Both the position numbers and the translations under genes were made by a program. From Archaeoglobales archaeon (GTDB lineage: Archaea; Halobacteriota; Archaeoglobi; Archaeoglobales; Archaeoglobaceae), in contig JARQZL010000056.1 of assembly GCA_029984855.1 (NCBI GenBank), forward strand, positions 1-64,000: 64,000 bases of DNA, written 5' to 3'. Numbering within the stretch: the stretch's first letter is position 1; the number at the start of each line of letters is the position of its first letter. The notes under the pieces are model-generated. The model saw nothing but the letters and a program-made list of their open reading frames with translations, did no database searches and was not told the DNA's origin. Of this stretch, positions 1-8,752 are shown in pieces.

Positions 1-34
1 GACCCTGTAGCTGCGAGATACATGAGTGGTATAA

Positions 35-107
35 TGGGCTCGCCCGGATTCGAACCGGGGACCTCCGCCTCGTCAAGGCGACGTCATAACCGCTAGACTA
101 CGAGCCC
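35..107 (-). tRNA. tRNA-Val (anticodon GAC)
   Basis: On the minus strand this folds as a full cloverleaf of 73 nt. The acceptor GGGCTCG pairs with CGAGCCC, the anticodon stem TCGCC/GGCGG encloses the loop TTGACGA, and the T arm CCGGG/CCCGG carries TTCGAAT. The anticodon is GAC, which reads GUC valine codons. The discriminator base is A and CCA is not encoded. No intron is visible. Confidence 0.95.
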
Positions 108-223
108 TCCTCCCCTTTCACACCTCATGACCTTTCTATTTTTCTGTTTCCATCCCTGAATGGATATAAGGTTTGCGGTAATAATGTGGAAAAGCTAATA
201 ACGGGTTAAAAAAGAGACCCTTC

Positions 224-1492
224 ATGCTTCGCATGATACTTGCCACGCTCATCATCTTCCTGATCCTGTCACCCGTCCATGCTACAAAGGTCGTTGAGGT
301 CGATATAACAGGAGAAATAAACCATGGAACCGCTGTTCAGGTCAGCAATGCTTTTCAAATGGCTGAGGATGTCAAAGCCGATGCCGTTCTGGTGATTATA
401 GACACTCCCGGCGGGCTTGTCTCTTCTATGAAGGATATAGTTACAGACATACTCCAGAGTGATATTCCGGTAATAACATATGTCTATCCCCCCGGTGCTT
501 TTTCGGCTTCAGCCGGCTCTTTTATTCTTATATCCGGCAACATCGCTGCAATGTCCAGTGGAACATCCGTCGGGGCTGCAACACCCGTAACACCCCTCGG
601 CGTTGCGGAGAACAAGACCATAAACTACCTCGCAAACTATGCGAAGAGCATAGCGGAGGCAAGACACAGACCACCCGATATAGCCGAGAAGTTCGTTACA
701 GAGGGACTGAGCCTGACGGCAGATGAGGCATACCGTGCAGGAGTTGTTGATGCAATTGCAGACTCCAAGGATGAGCTTTTTTCAAAAATAAACGGGAAAG
801 AGGTTGATATTAATGGGAAAAAAGTTGTGCTGAACTTCGAGACAGTTGAGATAGTGAGGGCAAAGAAACCCCTGAAGGCTACAGTCTTCGAAGTGCTCTC
901 CAGCCCACAGATAGCATCAATTCTCTTTCTTGTCGGCCTGTATGGACTTATCTTCGGTCTGACTTCACCCGGAGTTCTGCCAGAAACTGCCGGAGCAATA
1001 TGCCTTGTCTTATCTCTGATAGGGCTTGGAGTGATTAGCATCAATCTCCTCGGCATAATTCTGATCCTCCTCGGCATCCTCTTTCTGATTGCAGAGCTTA
1101 TGACACCAACATATGGAGTTCTCGGCATAGCCTCAATTCTGTGTGTGACGCTCGGAGCCATAACTCTCTTCAACGAGCCCTTAATGCCGGAAACTTTTTA
1201 CTCCTCATTTCCGATGCTTATAGCCGGAATAGCTCTCGGACTTGCTGGAATAGTCACTTTCTTTGTGATCAAGATAGTGCAGCTCAGAAAAATCAGGAGA
1301 AAGGTTGGTGGAGAGGCCATTATAGGAGAAAAGGGCGAAGTTATGGCATTTCAAAGCGGTAAGGGATACGCAAGAGTGAGGGGGGAAGTATGGATGTTTG
1401 AAAGTGATGAAGAGTTGAAACCCGGCGACAAAATAGTCGTTGTTGGACGGGAGGGCCTCACTCTGAAGGTGAACAGACTTGAGGAGACATGA
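224..1492 (+). CDS. NfeD-family membrane serine protease (ClpP class)
   Basis: A 422-residue protein with an N-terminal signal or anchor (residues 1-20) and a ClpP/S49-like protease domain. SASAGS near residue 96 should hold the nucleophilic serine, and a lysine in the following helix would complete a Ser-Lys dyad as in the PH1510 family. A multi-helix membrane block spans about residues 225-345. The C-terminal NfeD OB-like barrel spans about 360-420. Archaeal relatives cleave stomatin-type proteins and act in membrane quality control. No stomatin gene follows here, because the next gene is DUF357. An in-frame ATG at 233 is an alternative start. Confidence 0.88.
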   Translation: MLRMILATLIIFLILSPVHATKVVEVDITGEINHGTAVQVSNAFQMAEDVKADAVLVIIDTPGGLVSSMKDIVTDILQSDIPVITYVYPPGAFSASAGSFILISGNIAAMSSGTSVGAATPVTPLGVAENKTINYLANYAKSIAEARHRPPDIAEKFVTEGLSLTADEAYRAGVVDAIADSKDELFSKINGKEVDINGKKVVLNFETVEIVRAKKPLKATVFEVLSSPQIASILFLVGLYGLIFGLTSPGVLPETAGAICLVLSLIGLGVISINLLGIILILLGILFLIAELMTPTYGVLGIASILCVTLGAITLFNEPLMPETFYSSFPMLIAGIALGLAGIVTFFVIKIVQLRKIRRKVGGEAIIGEKGEVMAFQSGKGYARVRGEVWMFESDEELKPGDKIVVVGREGLTLKVNRLEET

Positions 1493-1529
1493 ACTGGATG
1501 CTATGGATGATGACTCCGGAGAACGAAAA

Positions 1530-1811
1530 ATGAGTCTGAAACAGGAACTTGAAACAGAAACGAAAAAGTGGCTTGAGAGGCTCAGAAAAAAGAGAGAAGG
1601 CGTTAAAGCAAAAAATCGAAAGAGTGAAGAGATCATCAAGAACATAGATGCTTACACATCAGATGCCATATACTTCCTTGACGGGCAGGATCTCGTAAGA
1701 GCGTTTGAGTGCGTCATCTGGGCATGGGCGTGGCTCGAGATAGGTGCCGAACTCGGCTTGCTTGAATTGAAAGAGGAACGAGCATGGAAAGAACGAGAAT
1801 ATACCTCATGA
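1530..1811 (+). CDS. DUF357-family small helical protein
   Basis: A 93-residue, charged, helical protein with the tryptophan-rich stretch VIWAWAWLEIG near its end, typical of archaeal DUF357 proteins of unknown function. The ATG at 1530 is preceded by GGAG at a spacing of 8. An in-frame ATG at 1503 and a TTG at 1479 that overlaps the nfeD-type gene are possible longer starts. Its 3' end overlaps priS by 28 bases, so it is probably co-transcribed with the primase gene. That context suggests a replication or nucleic-acid role, which is inference only. Confidence 0.75.
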   Translation: MSLKQELETETKKWLERLRKKREGVKAKNRKSEEIIKNIDAYTSDAIYFLDGQDLVRAFECVIWAWAWLEIGAELGLLELKEERAWKEREYTS

Positions 1812-2863
1812 GAAAGTTTTCCGAGTACTATGCAAATACGAAACTCGAAATGCCCAGAGAATTCAGAAGGAGAGAGTTTGCATTTGTGCCCCTTGAAAAC
1901 CTCCCATCCTTTGTTATGCATCGCCACATAGCATTTGAAAGCGAGGAGCAGTTTAAAGCCTATATTCTGAATACTATACCGGCCCATATCTACTACTCTT
2001 CAGCCTACTATCAGCACCCGGATGCGGACAGAATGGATGATAAGAGCTGGATGAGGGCGGATCTGATATTCGACATAGATGCTGACCACTTACCCGTTAA
2101 GACGAGGACAATAGAATCTGCATTGAAGGTTGCAAAAAAGGAAATAAGCAGGCTCGTCAAAATCCTTCAAGAGGATTTTGGAATAGGAAGGAAAGATATG
2201 CAGATTGTCTTTTCAGGAGGAAGAGGGTATCACCTGCACGTTTACAGCGAGGATTTTGCTCTTCTCGGCTCGCCAGAGAGAAGGGAGATCGTGGATTACC
2301 TGCTCATAAACAAACCTCTGAATGCTGAATCAACGCAGTGGCTCAGGACTTGCAGATGTGTGGTGAAAAGTCTGATTATGGAGGTTAAAAGAGATAATCT
2401 GGAAAAGTACAGGCTTACAGAAAAGCAGAGGGAGAGGCTGATACAGATGCTAAATAAAGAGACTGTCAGGAAAGCTGCTGGTGGTGATTTAGGTATCTTT
2501 AAGGGCGTAGGGAAGAGAGTTGAGAGTATGATCAATACACTTGTTGAGAGGTGCAAAACGAAGCTTGCAGTTCACATCGATGCACCAGTTACGGCTGATA
2601 CAAAGAGACTCATAAGATTGCCGGGGTCACTGCATGGAAAAACCGGATTAAAGGTTACTCCCGTTGATGAGCTTGAAAACTTTGACCCCCTCACTGATGC
2701 CATAGTATTTGGAGATGAAAAGGTTAAAGTCAGGACACTATCAAAGGTCAGAATCAGGATGGCAGGGGAAGATGTAAGAATTCCAGCAGGTGAGAAAGTT
2801 CTCGTTCCTGAATACCTGGCAGTTTTCCTTCTCTGCAGGGGGATGGCCTTATATGGACATTGA
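1784..2863 (+). CDS. priS: DNA primase small (catalytic) subunit PriS
   Basis: A 359-residue archaeo-eukaryotic primase catalytic subunit that makes RNA/DNA primers together with PriL. Metal-binding aspartates lie in DLIFDID (about D97 and D99). The nucleotide-binding motif SGGRGYH is at 144-150, and the late conserved motif RLIRLPGSLHGKTG is near 275-288. The ATG at 1784 overlaps the DUF357 gene. An ATG at 1808 would give the classic ATGA overlap with the DUF357 stop and is a real alternative. It is followed with overlap by the GINS gene, a known archaeal pairing of primase and CMG-helicase components. Confidence 0.96.
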   Translation: MERTRIYLMRKFSEYYANTKLEMPREFRRREFAFVPLENLPSFVMHRHIAFESEEQFKAYILNTIPAHIYYSSAYYQHPDADRMDDKSWMRADLIFDIDADHLPVKTRTIESALKVAKKEISRLVKILQEDFGIGRKDMQIVFSGGRGYHLHVYSEDFALLGSPERREIVDYLLINKPLNAESTQWLRTCRCVVKSLIMEVKRDNLEKYRLTEKQRERLIQMLNKETVRKAAGGDLGIFKGVGKRVESMINTLVERCKTKLAVHIDAPVTADTKRLIRLPGSLHGKTGLKVTPVDELENFDPLTDAIVFGDEKVKVRTLSKVRIRMAGEDVRIPAGEKVLVPEYLAVFLLCRGMALYGH

Positions 2864-3401
2864 GGAACTGATCGTACTCCTTGAGAAGAGCAAGAGAAAA
2901 ATCCAGCCCATTGGTGAAAATCTTTATAGTGAGATAAGGAAAGGTATAAGAGAGCTGGAAGAAGAGAGAATAAAAGCGGGAGACAGTGAACTACCAAGAA
3001 TTGACGATGAACTCAGAACGCTCAGGAGAGTCCAGAGAAGATTGTTTGAGCTGAGGATGAGCAAAATAATCAGAGCAGCATGGGCTGAAGTCTGTGGAAC
3101 TGCGAGTGGAGTGGAGGGGTTTGAGAACCTTACGGAAAAAGAAAAGGATTTTTTCAGAACGCTTGTAGATTCAATAAAGGAGTTCAGACAGGAATTACTT
3201 GAGGCACTGAGTGATGAAGAAAATGAGGAGAGAAGCAGAGATGACATTCTTGTCAGGGTTAAAAACGACATTCCTGAGTTTGAGGGTGTCGACGGAAAAA
3301 TATATAAATTGAATAAAGAAGACGTTGTGTCACTTCCAGCCCTTAACGCTAAAGCTCTCATAAAAAGAGATATGGCGGAGATAATTGAGGTGAAGAGATG
3401 A
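2853..3401 (+). CDS. GINS complex subunit (Gins51/Gins15 type)
   Basis: A 182-residue helical protein starting MDIEELIVLL, with the helical A domain first and the small beta-rich B domain at the end (about 130-182, including DIPEFEGVDGKIYKL). The A-then-B order is that of the Sld5/Psf1 (Gins51/15) class, which supports MCM in the replicative helicase. I chose the ATG at 2853 because CAGGGGG lies just upstream and it begins inside the priS 3' end. The longer reading back to 2790 has a non-conserved leader. The stop overlaps the L44e start as ATGA. Confidence 0.85.
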   Translation: MDIEELIVLLEKSKRKIQPIGENLYSEIRKGIRELEEERIKAGDSELPRIDDELRTLRRVQRRLFELRMSKIIRAAWAEVCGTASGVEGFENLTEKEKDFFRTLVDSIKEFRQELLEALSDEENEERSRDDILVRVKNDIPEFEGVDGKIYKLNKEDVVSLPALNAKALIKRDMAEIIEVKR

Positions 3402-3676
3402 AGTATCCAAAGAAGGTTAAAACTTTCTGTAAGCACTGTGGAAAGCATACAGTTCATGAGGTGGAGAAGGTCAGCAGGGGTAGGCAGAGCTCGCTGAAGT
3501 GGATTAACAGGCAGAAAGAAAGAAGAGGCAGGGTAGGGAACCTCGGTAAGTTCAGCAAGGTGCCTGGTGGAGACAAGCCGACTAAAAGAGTGAATATAAG
3601 GTTCCGCTGCACAGAGTGTAAGAAAGCATATCATCGCCCGACCTGGAGGGCAAAGAGATTTGAGCTTGTTGAGTAG
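3398..3676 (+). CDS. rpl44e: 50S ribosomal protein L44e
   Basis: A 92-residue basic ribosomal protein starting MKYPKKVKTFCKHCGKH. Two CXXC knuckles (CKHC near residue 12 and CTEC near 73) form the zinc site typical of L44e/eL42 at the large-subunit E site. The length matches archaeal homologues. The start overlaps the GINS stop (ATGA), so replication and ribosomal genes share one transcript here. It is followed at once by S27e. Confidence 0.97.
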   Translation: MKYPKKVKTFCKHCGKHTVHEVEKVSRGRQSSLKWINRQKERRGRVGNLGKFSKVPGGDKPTKRVNIRFRCTECKKAYHRPTWRAKRFELVE

Positions 3677-3685
3677 GTGGTTTAT

Positions 3686-3862
3686 ATGGGTATAAAGAAG
3701 AGCAGGTTTATCCGGGTTAAGTGCCCCGACTGTGAGAATACACAGCCAATCTTCGACCACCCCTCAACGGTTGTTAAATGTCTCGTCTGCGGCAGAACAC
3801 TTGTGGAGCCGACCGGAGGCGAGGGGAGAATAAAAGCAGAAATTGTAGAAATTCTTGAGTAA
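3686..3862 (+). CDS. rps27e: 30S ribosomal protein S27e
   Basis: A 58-residue zinc-ribbon ribosomal protein with CPDC and CLVC pairs. I chose the ATG at 3686 because AGGTGG lies 3-5 bases upstream and MGIKKSRF fits the family. A GTG at 3677, directly after the L44e stop, would add three residues. The L44e-S27e pair is a standard archaeal couplet. The eIF2-alpha gene that often follows is absent, and the operon ends here. Confidence 0.95.
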   Translation: MGIKKSRFIRVKCPDCENTQPIFDHPSTVVKCLVCGRTLVEPTGGEGRIKAEIVEILE

Positions 3863-3877
3863 TTTTTAGAATTTTTT
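3863..3877 (+). terminator. T-rich terminator after the L44e-S27e operon
   Basis: Directly after the S27e stop the plus strand has two T runs (T5 then T6), the usual archaeal factor-independent termination signal. The next gene, S3Ae, is convergent, so a terminator is expected in this 107-bp gap. Confidence 0.5.
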
Positions 3878-3969
3878 AAAATAGAAACATAACTTTAGAA
3901 TCCAACTACAGCTTAAAATCGGCTACAATTTAAAATTTCTGCCGCCATATTTTCTGCTACCATCAGGGT

Positions 3970-4602
3970 CTAAGCAGTCACGGCCTCTACCTTCTCCGGT
4001 GTTTCGGTCTTAGGTGCTTTCAGGAGCTCTATTTTTCTGATTTCAACTCTTCGCAGCGGATAGATTTTCTTTGCCCTCTTGTATATCTCAGCCGGAATTT
4101 TTCCAAGCACGCATTCTTGAAGGAACTGAATGAAGTTCTCCTGTGTACCAAGCTGCAGGACGGTTTCTCTTATCACAGCTCTCATTGCCTTCCTCTGTGA
4201 AGATCTGCAGCGTTTGATTGTAAATGCTGCCGGCTTTACTCGAAGGACATAATTATCTGCTGTTGTTATATCAATTACATCCTCTATCTTACTCGTTCTT
4301 CTCTTCACAAGGCTGTTCAGATAGTCACGCATGAGTTCAAAGCGGTTGAAGCTTGTATATGCGTTATCTCCTGCGACTCTGTAAACCTCAAAAACGAGTT
4401 TCTTATAGGGGTTTTGATTTGAATAATCATTTGTTAATTCGGCCAGCGTAATCTCTACCCTTCTGCCGATAACCTTACTGGGGTCATCTGCCGGTGTCTC
4501 ACCTACTTCCGCCATTCCAAAATATTCAGGAGCGATAAGCGTGTACCATTTCTTGAGGGTCCATTTATCTTTCACTCTGGCTTGCCTCTTCTTTCTCGCC
4601 AT
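3970..4602 (-). CDS. rps3ae: 30S ribosomal protein S3Ae (eS1)
   Basis: A 210-residue basic protein starting MARKKRQARVKDKWTLKKWY, the conserved N-terminus of archaeal S3Ae/eS1, with the core motifs RRVEITLAELTND and LKKWYTLIAP. It belongs to the small subunit near the mRNA exit. It is monocistronic on the minus strand and convergent with the S27e operon. The C-terminal tail is proline- and glutamate-rich, as is common in this family. Confidence 0.96.
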   Translation of the reverse strand: MARKKRQARVKDKWTLKKWYTLIAPEYFGMAEVGETPADDPSKVIGRRVEITLAELTNDYSNQNPYKKLVFEVYRVAGDNAYTSFNRFELMRDYLNSLVKRRTSKIEDVIDITTADNYVLRVKPAAFTIKRCRSSQRKAMRAVIRETVLQLGTQENFIQFLQECVLGKIPAEIYKRAKKIYPLRRVEIRKIELLKAPKTETPEKVEAVTA

Positions 4603-4727
4603 GATGAATCACGGATAGCAAGCTAAGCTAATCAATTAATAAACTTTTTGCCCCTGAGGAGGAACAGGAAAAGCCTTTGAAGAATCCTTGGAGAATACTT
4701 ATGCATGTTATCTTGCGTGTCTACATC

Positions 4728-6260
4728 CTACATGGGCATGTTTCTATGCTTCTTTCTCCTCTGCTTTCTTTCAAGGATTCTGAGGGCTGAGGAGATACGC
4801 ATTCTTGTGTACTGCGGGTCTATAACATCGTCAATATAACCCCTTGCTGCCGCTCTGACCGGATTGGCAAACTTCTGCCTGTATTCTTCTATCTTCTCCA
4901 GTTTTACTTCCTCCGGCTTTTCAGATGCTTCAATCTCCTTTTTGAATATTATCTCCGCAGCCCCTTCCGGACCCATCACGGCTATTTCAGCAGTGGGAAA
5001 TGCGTAAACAATGTCCGCTCCAAGATGCTTGCTCCCCATGGCAATGTACGCACCCCCGTATGCCTTCCTGACTATAACTGTTATGAGCGGGATGCTTGCT
5101 TCGCTGTAAGCGTAAATCACCTTCGCTCCGTGCCTGATTACACCTCTGTGCTCCTGTTCCACTCCCGGTAAATAGCCGGGAACATCGACAAATGTAACAA
5201 CAGGAATATTGAAGCAGTCACAGAATCTTACGAATCTGGCAATTTTATCACTTGCATCAACGTCCAAGCAGCCTGCATAGAACCACGGGTTGTTTGCCAC
5301 AATACCGGTGCTTTTTCCGTCGATTCTTGCAAGGCCAACAGTTGCGTTTGGTGCAAAATTCGGCTGAATCTCCAAGAACTCCCGACAGTCCACCACCGCC
5401 CTTATGAGCTCTCTGACGTCGTAGGGTTTCTTCTGGTCCTCAGGAACTATTTCATATATTTCCGGTGTTCTTCTCATCGGATCATCGCCGGTATTCACAA
5501 CTGGTGGACTCTCGTCACAGTTGAGAGGTAAAAAGCTGAGGAGTTTCTTCACAAGCTGCATAGCACTGATGTCGTTCTCCGCAACAAGGTGGCAGTTACC
5601 GCTTTTAGCAGCATGAATTTCCCAGCCACCAAGCTCTGAAGGAGAGATTTTCTCGCCTGTTACGGCTCCAACAACCTTTGGCCCGGTTATGAACATATGA
5701 CATCCCCGGTTCTTCGTCATTATAACGAAGTCCCCAAGCGCCGGGCTGTAGACCGCTCCACCAGCGCAGGGTCCCATTATCACGTTGATTTGGGGAATCC
5801 TTCCACTTGCCTGCACGTTTCTGCGGAATATCTCTCCATAGCTCTTCAGTGAATCAACACCCTCGTGTATTCTTGCCCCTCCACTGTCACACAGCCCCAC
5901 CACAGGTATTCCTGATTCAAGAGCAAAATCGAGCAGATGAGCAATTTTAAGACCGTGCATTTCTCCCAGACTGCCACCAAGTACTGTGAAGTCCTGAGCA
6001 TAAATGCAAACCGGCCGGCCATCTACAGTACCGTAACCAGTTATAACGCCATCAGCAGGCAAAGCTTTAAGACCGAAATCTGTATTTCTGCTTTCAACAA
6101 AGGGCATAAGTTCAACAAAGCTATTCTCATCAAGCAAGCACTCTATTCTCTCTCTCGCGGTAAGCTTTCCACTTTCTCTCAATTTCTCAATTTTTTCTTG
6201 GCCGCCCATTTCCATTATCATTCTCCTCCTGTTCTCAACATCTCTGAGTGGGTTAATCAT
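4728..6260 (-). CDS. Acyl-CoA carboxylase carboxyltransferase subunit (MmdA/PccB-like)
   Basis: A 510-residue biotin-dependent carboxyltransferase with two crotonase-fold halves. It shows ARERIECLLDENSF near the start, the CoA-site glycines GGARIHEG and GPCAGGAVYSPAL, and the second-half pattern VDVPGYLPGVEQEH. It would move a carboxyl group between carboxybiotin and propionyl/methylmalonyl-CoA or acetyl-CoA. The start is fixed by a full GGAGGTGATTTC before the ATG at 6260; reading back to 6329 adds unrelated residues. No biotin carboxylase, biotin-carrier or decarboxylase beta gene is adjacent, so its partners must be elsewhere. Confidence 0.93.
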   Translation of the reverse strand: MINPLRDVENRRRMIMEMGGQEKIEKLRESGKLTARERIECLLDENSFVELMPFVESRNTDFGLKALPADGVITGYGTVDGRPVCIYAQDFTVLGGSLGEMHGLKIAHLLDFALESGIPVVGLCDSGGARIHEGVDSLKSYGEIFRRNVQASGRIPQINVIMGPCAGGAVYSPALGDFVIMTKNRGCHMFITGPKVVGAVTGEKISPSELGGWEIHAAKSGNCHLVAENDISAMQLVKKLLSFLPLNCDESPPVVNTGDDPMRRTPEIYEIVPEDQKKPYDVRELIRAVVDCREFLEIQPNFAPNATVGLARIDGKSTGIVANNPWFYAGCLDVDASDKIARFVRFCDCFNIPVVTFVDVPGYLPGVEQEHRGVIRHGAKVIYAYSEASIPLITVIVRKAYGGAYIAMGSKHLGADIVYAFPTAEIAVMGPEGAAEIIFKKEIEASEKPEEVKLEKIEEYRQKFANPVRAAARGYIDDVIDPQYTRMRISSALRILERKQRRKKHRNMPM

Positions 6261-6310
6261 GAAATCACCTCCGTGGAAAATGTGATATACTCCTGGGATA
6301 AAAGTAAAAC

Positions 6311-7300
6311 ATGCGTGACAGATGGGCAACTGCCCTCATAATCAGCGTTGTTATTCTTTTCATTCTTGTTGCATTCTTTTTCTCCCCCCTCCTTGATGGA
6401 ATAGTTATGGGCATCGTTTTTGCATATGTTGCCAAACCAATAAAGAAGAGGATAGAAAACAGAGCAGGGAGATTCGCATCGTCGCTCATTGCAACTCTCA
6501 TAATAACAGTCCCGATATTCATACTGATGTTTTATGGAGTCTTCCAGGGTGTGAATCAGGTGATTTATCTCTTCAGTCACCAGCATGAGGTTGAAGGTGC
6601 CCTTGTAAATGCCCTCAGAAATGCAGGCGTTGAAGAGAAGTATGTTGAGGGTGCCAAGACATGGATACCCAGCCTGATTTCCATCGTTCAGAGCAGGGTG
6701 AAGCTCTCTGCCATAGATGTTACAATCCGGGCGGTGATGTTTTTCATGAACTTCATAATATCTGCAATAGTATGTGTCTACGTCCTTCTCGACGGTGACA
6801 CTTTTGTTGAGAAAACGATAAGAGTAATTCCTGAAGATAGAAGAGGAGAGGTTGCAAGATTTATTGCAGAGGTTGATGAGACCCTTCTTGCTCTCTGGTT
6901 CGGAAATTTCGCATTTGCTGTGATAATAGGTATTGCAAGCATACCTTTCTTTATTGCCTTTCGGATTCCATACGCTCCGCTCCTCAGTGGCCTCATGTTC
7001 CTTGCAGCCCTCATCCCTGTTTTTGCTGAATGGATGGTTCTTGCCCCTGTTGCTTTCTTTCTTGCCCTCAATAACCTCAACACTGCAATATGGTTCTCTG
7101 TTATAGGCTTCGTCTTCCTGTACTTTGTTCCAGAAGTTATTCTCCGCCCGCACTTCGTCGGTTATGCTTCTAAAATTCATCCACTCGCCCTCCTTCTCGC
7201 CTTTGTTGGAGGTGCCATAGTTGGAGGTGTTGCAGGCTTCTTCATAGCACCAATGCTTGTGGCAATCATCACTGCTGTTTACAGCTACTACACACATTAG
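6311..7300 (+). CDS. AI-2E family (PerM/DUF20) membrane transporter
   Basis: A 329-residue protein with about eight hydrophobic segments, typical of the AI-2E exporter/PerM family. It has an N-terminal helix pair (9-40), a soluble amphipathic middle (about 80-130) and a glycine-rich C-terminal pair ending in FIAPMLVAIITAVYSYY. Substrates in archaea are unknown, and some relatives act as Na+/H+ antiporters. It is divergent from the carboxyltransferase with only 50 bp between starts, so the promoters must overlap. Its stop overlaps the convergent KAS III gene by 4 bases. Confidence 0.85.
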   Translation: MRDRWATALIISVVILFILVAFFFSPLLDGIVMGIVFAYVAKPIKKRIENRAGRFASSLIATLIITVPIFILMFYGVFQGVNQVIYLFSHQHEVEGALVNALRNAGVEEKYVEGAKTWIPSLISIVQSRVKLSAIDVTIRAVMFFMNFIISAIVCVYVLLDGDTFVEKTIRVIPEDRRGEVARFIAEVDETLLALWFGNFAFAVIIGIASIPFFIAFRIPYAPLLSGLMFLAALIPVFAEWMVLAPVAFFLALNNLNTAIWFSVIGFVFLYFVPEVILRPHFVGYASKIHPLALLLAFVGGAIVGGVAGFFIAPMLVAIITAVYSYYTH

Positions 7301-8265
7301 ATTTCGATGAGATTCACACCCCATGCAAACCCACCACCAAATCCAATAAGGGCAACAACGTCTCCCTTTTTGATCTTCCTTTTTTCTACTGCATCGTGGA
7401 GAGTAATGGGGATCGATGCACTTGCTGTGTTGCCGTACTCTTCAATTGTTGTGTGTGTTTTCTCCTCAGGAATTCTGAGGGTCTTTATGATCTCTTTAAT
7501 AATCCTCAAGTTTGCCTGATGAAATATGAAGAAGTCGCAGTCTTCAATGCCCAGTCCAGCTTTTTTTAAAGCTTTGTTTATCTCACCCGGAATTCTCTTT
7601 GTTGCGAAATCCCACACACCTCTTCCATCCATCCTGAACGTGTGCATACCTGAACTTACAGTTTCTCGGCTTGCCGGGTACATCGCCCCCCCGGCAGGTA
7701 TCTGAATTATATTCCATCCACTGCCATCACTCTTCAGATAGTTAAAAAAGACTCCACGTCCGGAGTTCTCTTTAAGAAAAAGTGCTCCAGCACCGTCACC
7801 AAAGATTACGCACGTTCTACGATCAGAGAAATCAAGAAATCTCGAATACGCCTCTGCTCCTATAACAAGTGCGTTTTGCACTTCACTGCCAACAAGGCGT
7901 GAGGCGACAGCTAAAGCATAGTTAAAGCCAGAACAGAAGTTCATTACGTCGAATGCTCCAGCATTCACTGCTCCTATCTTCTTCTGAACTATACAGGCAG
8001 TTGAAGGGGCAATCATGTCTGGAGTTGTTGTCGTCAGAACTATCAGCTCTACTTCCTCCGGTCTGACATCGGCTTTACTCAAAGCCTCCATCGCTGCGTT
8101 TGCTGCAAGATCAGAAGTTGTCTGGTCTGATCTCAGGAATCTTCTTTTCTTTATTCCAAGTTTTTTTCTTATCCACTCATCTGTTGTATCAAGATAGCTC
8201 TCGAAGTAGGAGTTCGGAGTCTCGTCCTCTGGAAGATAGGAACCAGTAGAGATCACTGAAGCCAT
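7297..8265 (-). CDS. Beta-ketoacyl-ACP synthase III-like (FabH/KAS III) thiolase-fold enzyme
   Basis: A 322-residue protein of full FabH length. The complete KAS III triad is present: C111 in NFCSGF, H249 in FHQANLRI and N279 in EYGNTASAS, almost the same numbering as E. coli FabH. MASVISTGSYLP aligns with the usual FabH start, and the ATG at 8265 lies about 24 bp from a TATA box (TTTTAAATAC), fitting a leaderless message. An ATG at 8277 is the alternative. Most archaea lack fatty-acid synthase, so the acyl chain and carrier are unknown. No acyl carrier gene is adjacent. Confidence 0.9.
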   Translation of the reverse strand: MASVISTGSYLPEDETPNSYFESYLDTTDEWIRKKLGIKKRRFLRSDQTTSDLAANAAMEALSKADVRPEEVELIVLTTTTPDMIAPSTACIVQKKIGAVNAGAFDVMNFCSGFNYALAVASRLVGSEVQNALVIGAEAYSRFLDFSDRRTCVIFGDGAGALFLKENSGRGVFFNYLKSDGSGWNIIQIPAGGAMYPASRETVSSGMHTFRMDGRGVWDFATKRIPGEINKALKKAGLGIEDCDFFIFHQANLRIIKEIIKTLRIPEEKTHTTIEEYGNTASASIPITLHDAVEKRKIKKGDVVALIGFGGGFAWGVNLIEI

Positions 8266-8315
8266 GGAGTGAAACATATGTTAAAGTATTTAAAATTAAC
8301 TAATCGACGAATAAC

Positions 8316-8705
8316 TTATTCGACGTTAAACGATTTAGCTGCAAAAACCCGGTTGAGGATTGCGAACGTTATAAGGTCATCTTTTCCAACCGGCTCACAC
8401 AGAATAATTCTCTTTTCATTGATTTCTCCCTTTATAACTCCCTCTTTAAACTCAAAACCAAGCATTTCGGGCAGCTCTTCGGTTGTGTGAATGCCGTAGG
8501 CCATGAAGAGCGGTACAAGATAAATTTCACTCGATTTCATCGTTCTAATAACCTCGTCAACAGTCGGCTTCCTTCCGTGTGCAGCAAAGGCTACTTCGAC
8601 TTCATCAAAGATTTCCATCTGCCTTATTCTCTTCACATGGTACTCCATAACCTCTCTATAGTAAGGAAGTTTGCTTCCATGCCCCACAACTACAAGCCCT
8701 TTCAA
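8316..8705 (-). CDS. cbiX: Sirohydrochlorin cobaltochelatase, short form (CbiX-S)
   Basis: A protein of about 129 residues with the chelatase signature VVVGHGSKLP near the start (histidine ligand) and FAAHGRKPTVDEV, matching the single-domain archaeal CbiX-S, which inserts cobalt into sirohydrochlorin as a homodimer. The start is uncertain. I prefer the TTG at 8705 (GAGAGGTG upstream, leading straight into KGLVVVGHG). A GTG at 8720 is possible. A GTG at 8756 would overlap the cbiG stop as GTGA but adds 17 unconserved residues and reads through a TATA-like TATTTAAAAT. Confidence 0.88.
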   Translation of the reverse strand: MKGLVVVGHGSKLPYYREVMEYHVKRIRQMEIFDEVEVAFAAHGRKPTVDEVIRTMKSSEIYLVPLFMAYGIHTTEELPEMLGFEFKEGVIKGEINEKRIILCEPVGKDDLITFAILNRVFAAKSFNVE

Positions 8706-8752
8706 GCGAACACCTCTCCCATCATAAAATTGTCTGATTTTAAATACTATTC

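Noticed and set aside
2924..3760. 278-codon minus-strand frame opposite the GINS and L44e genes
   Set aside because: It is antisense to confirmed genes and leucine/serine-rich as expected of a shadow.
6257..7324. Long minus-strand frame opposite the AI-2E family gene
   Set aside because: Its composition is unnatural (many His, Cys, Asn), it has no family features, and it is antisense to a clear membrane protein gene.
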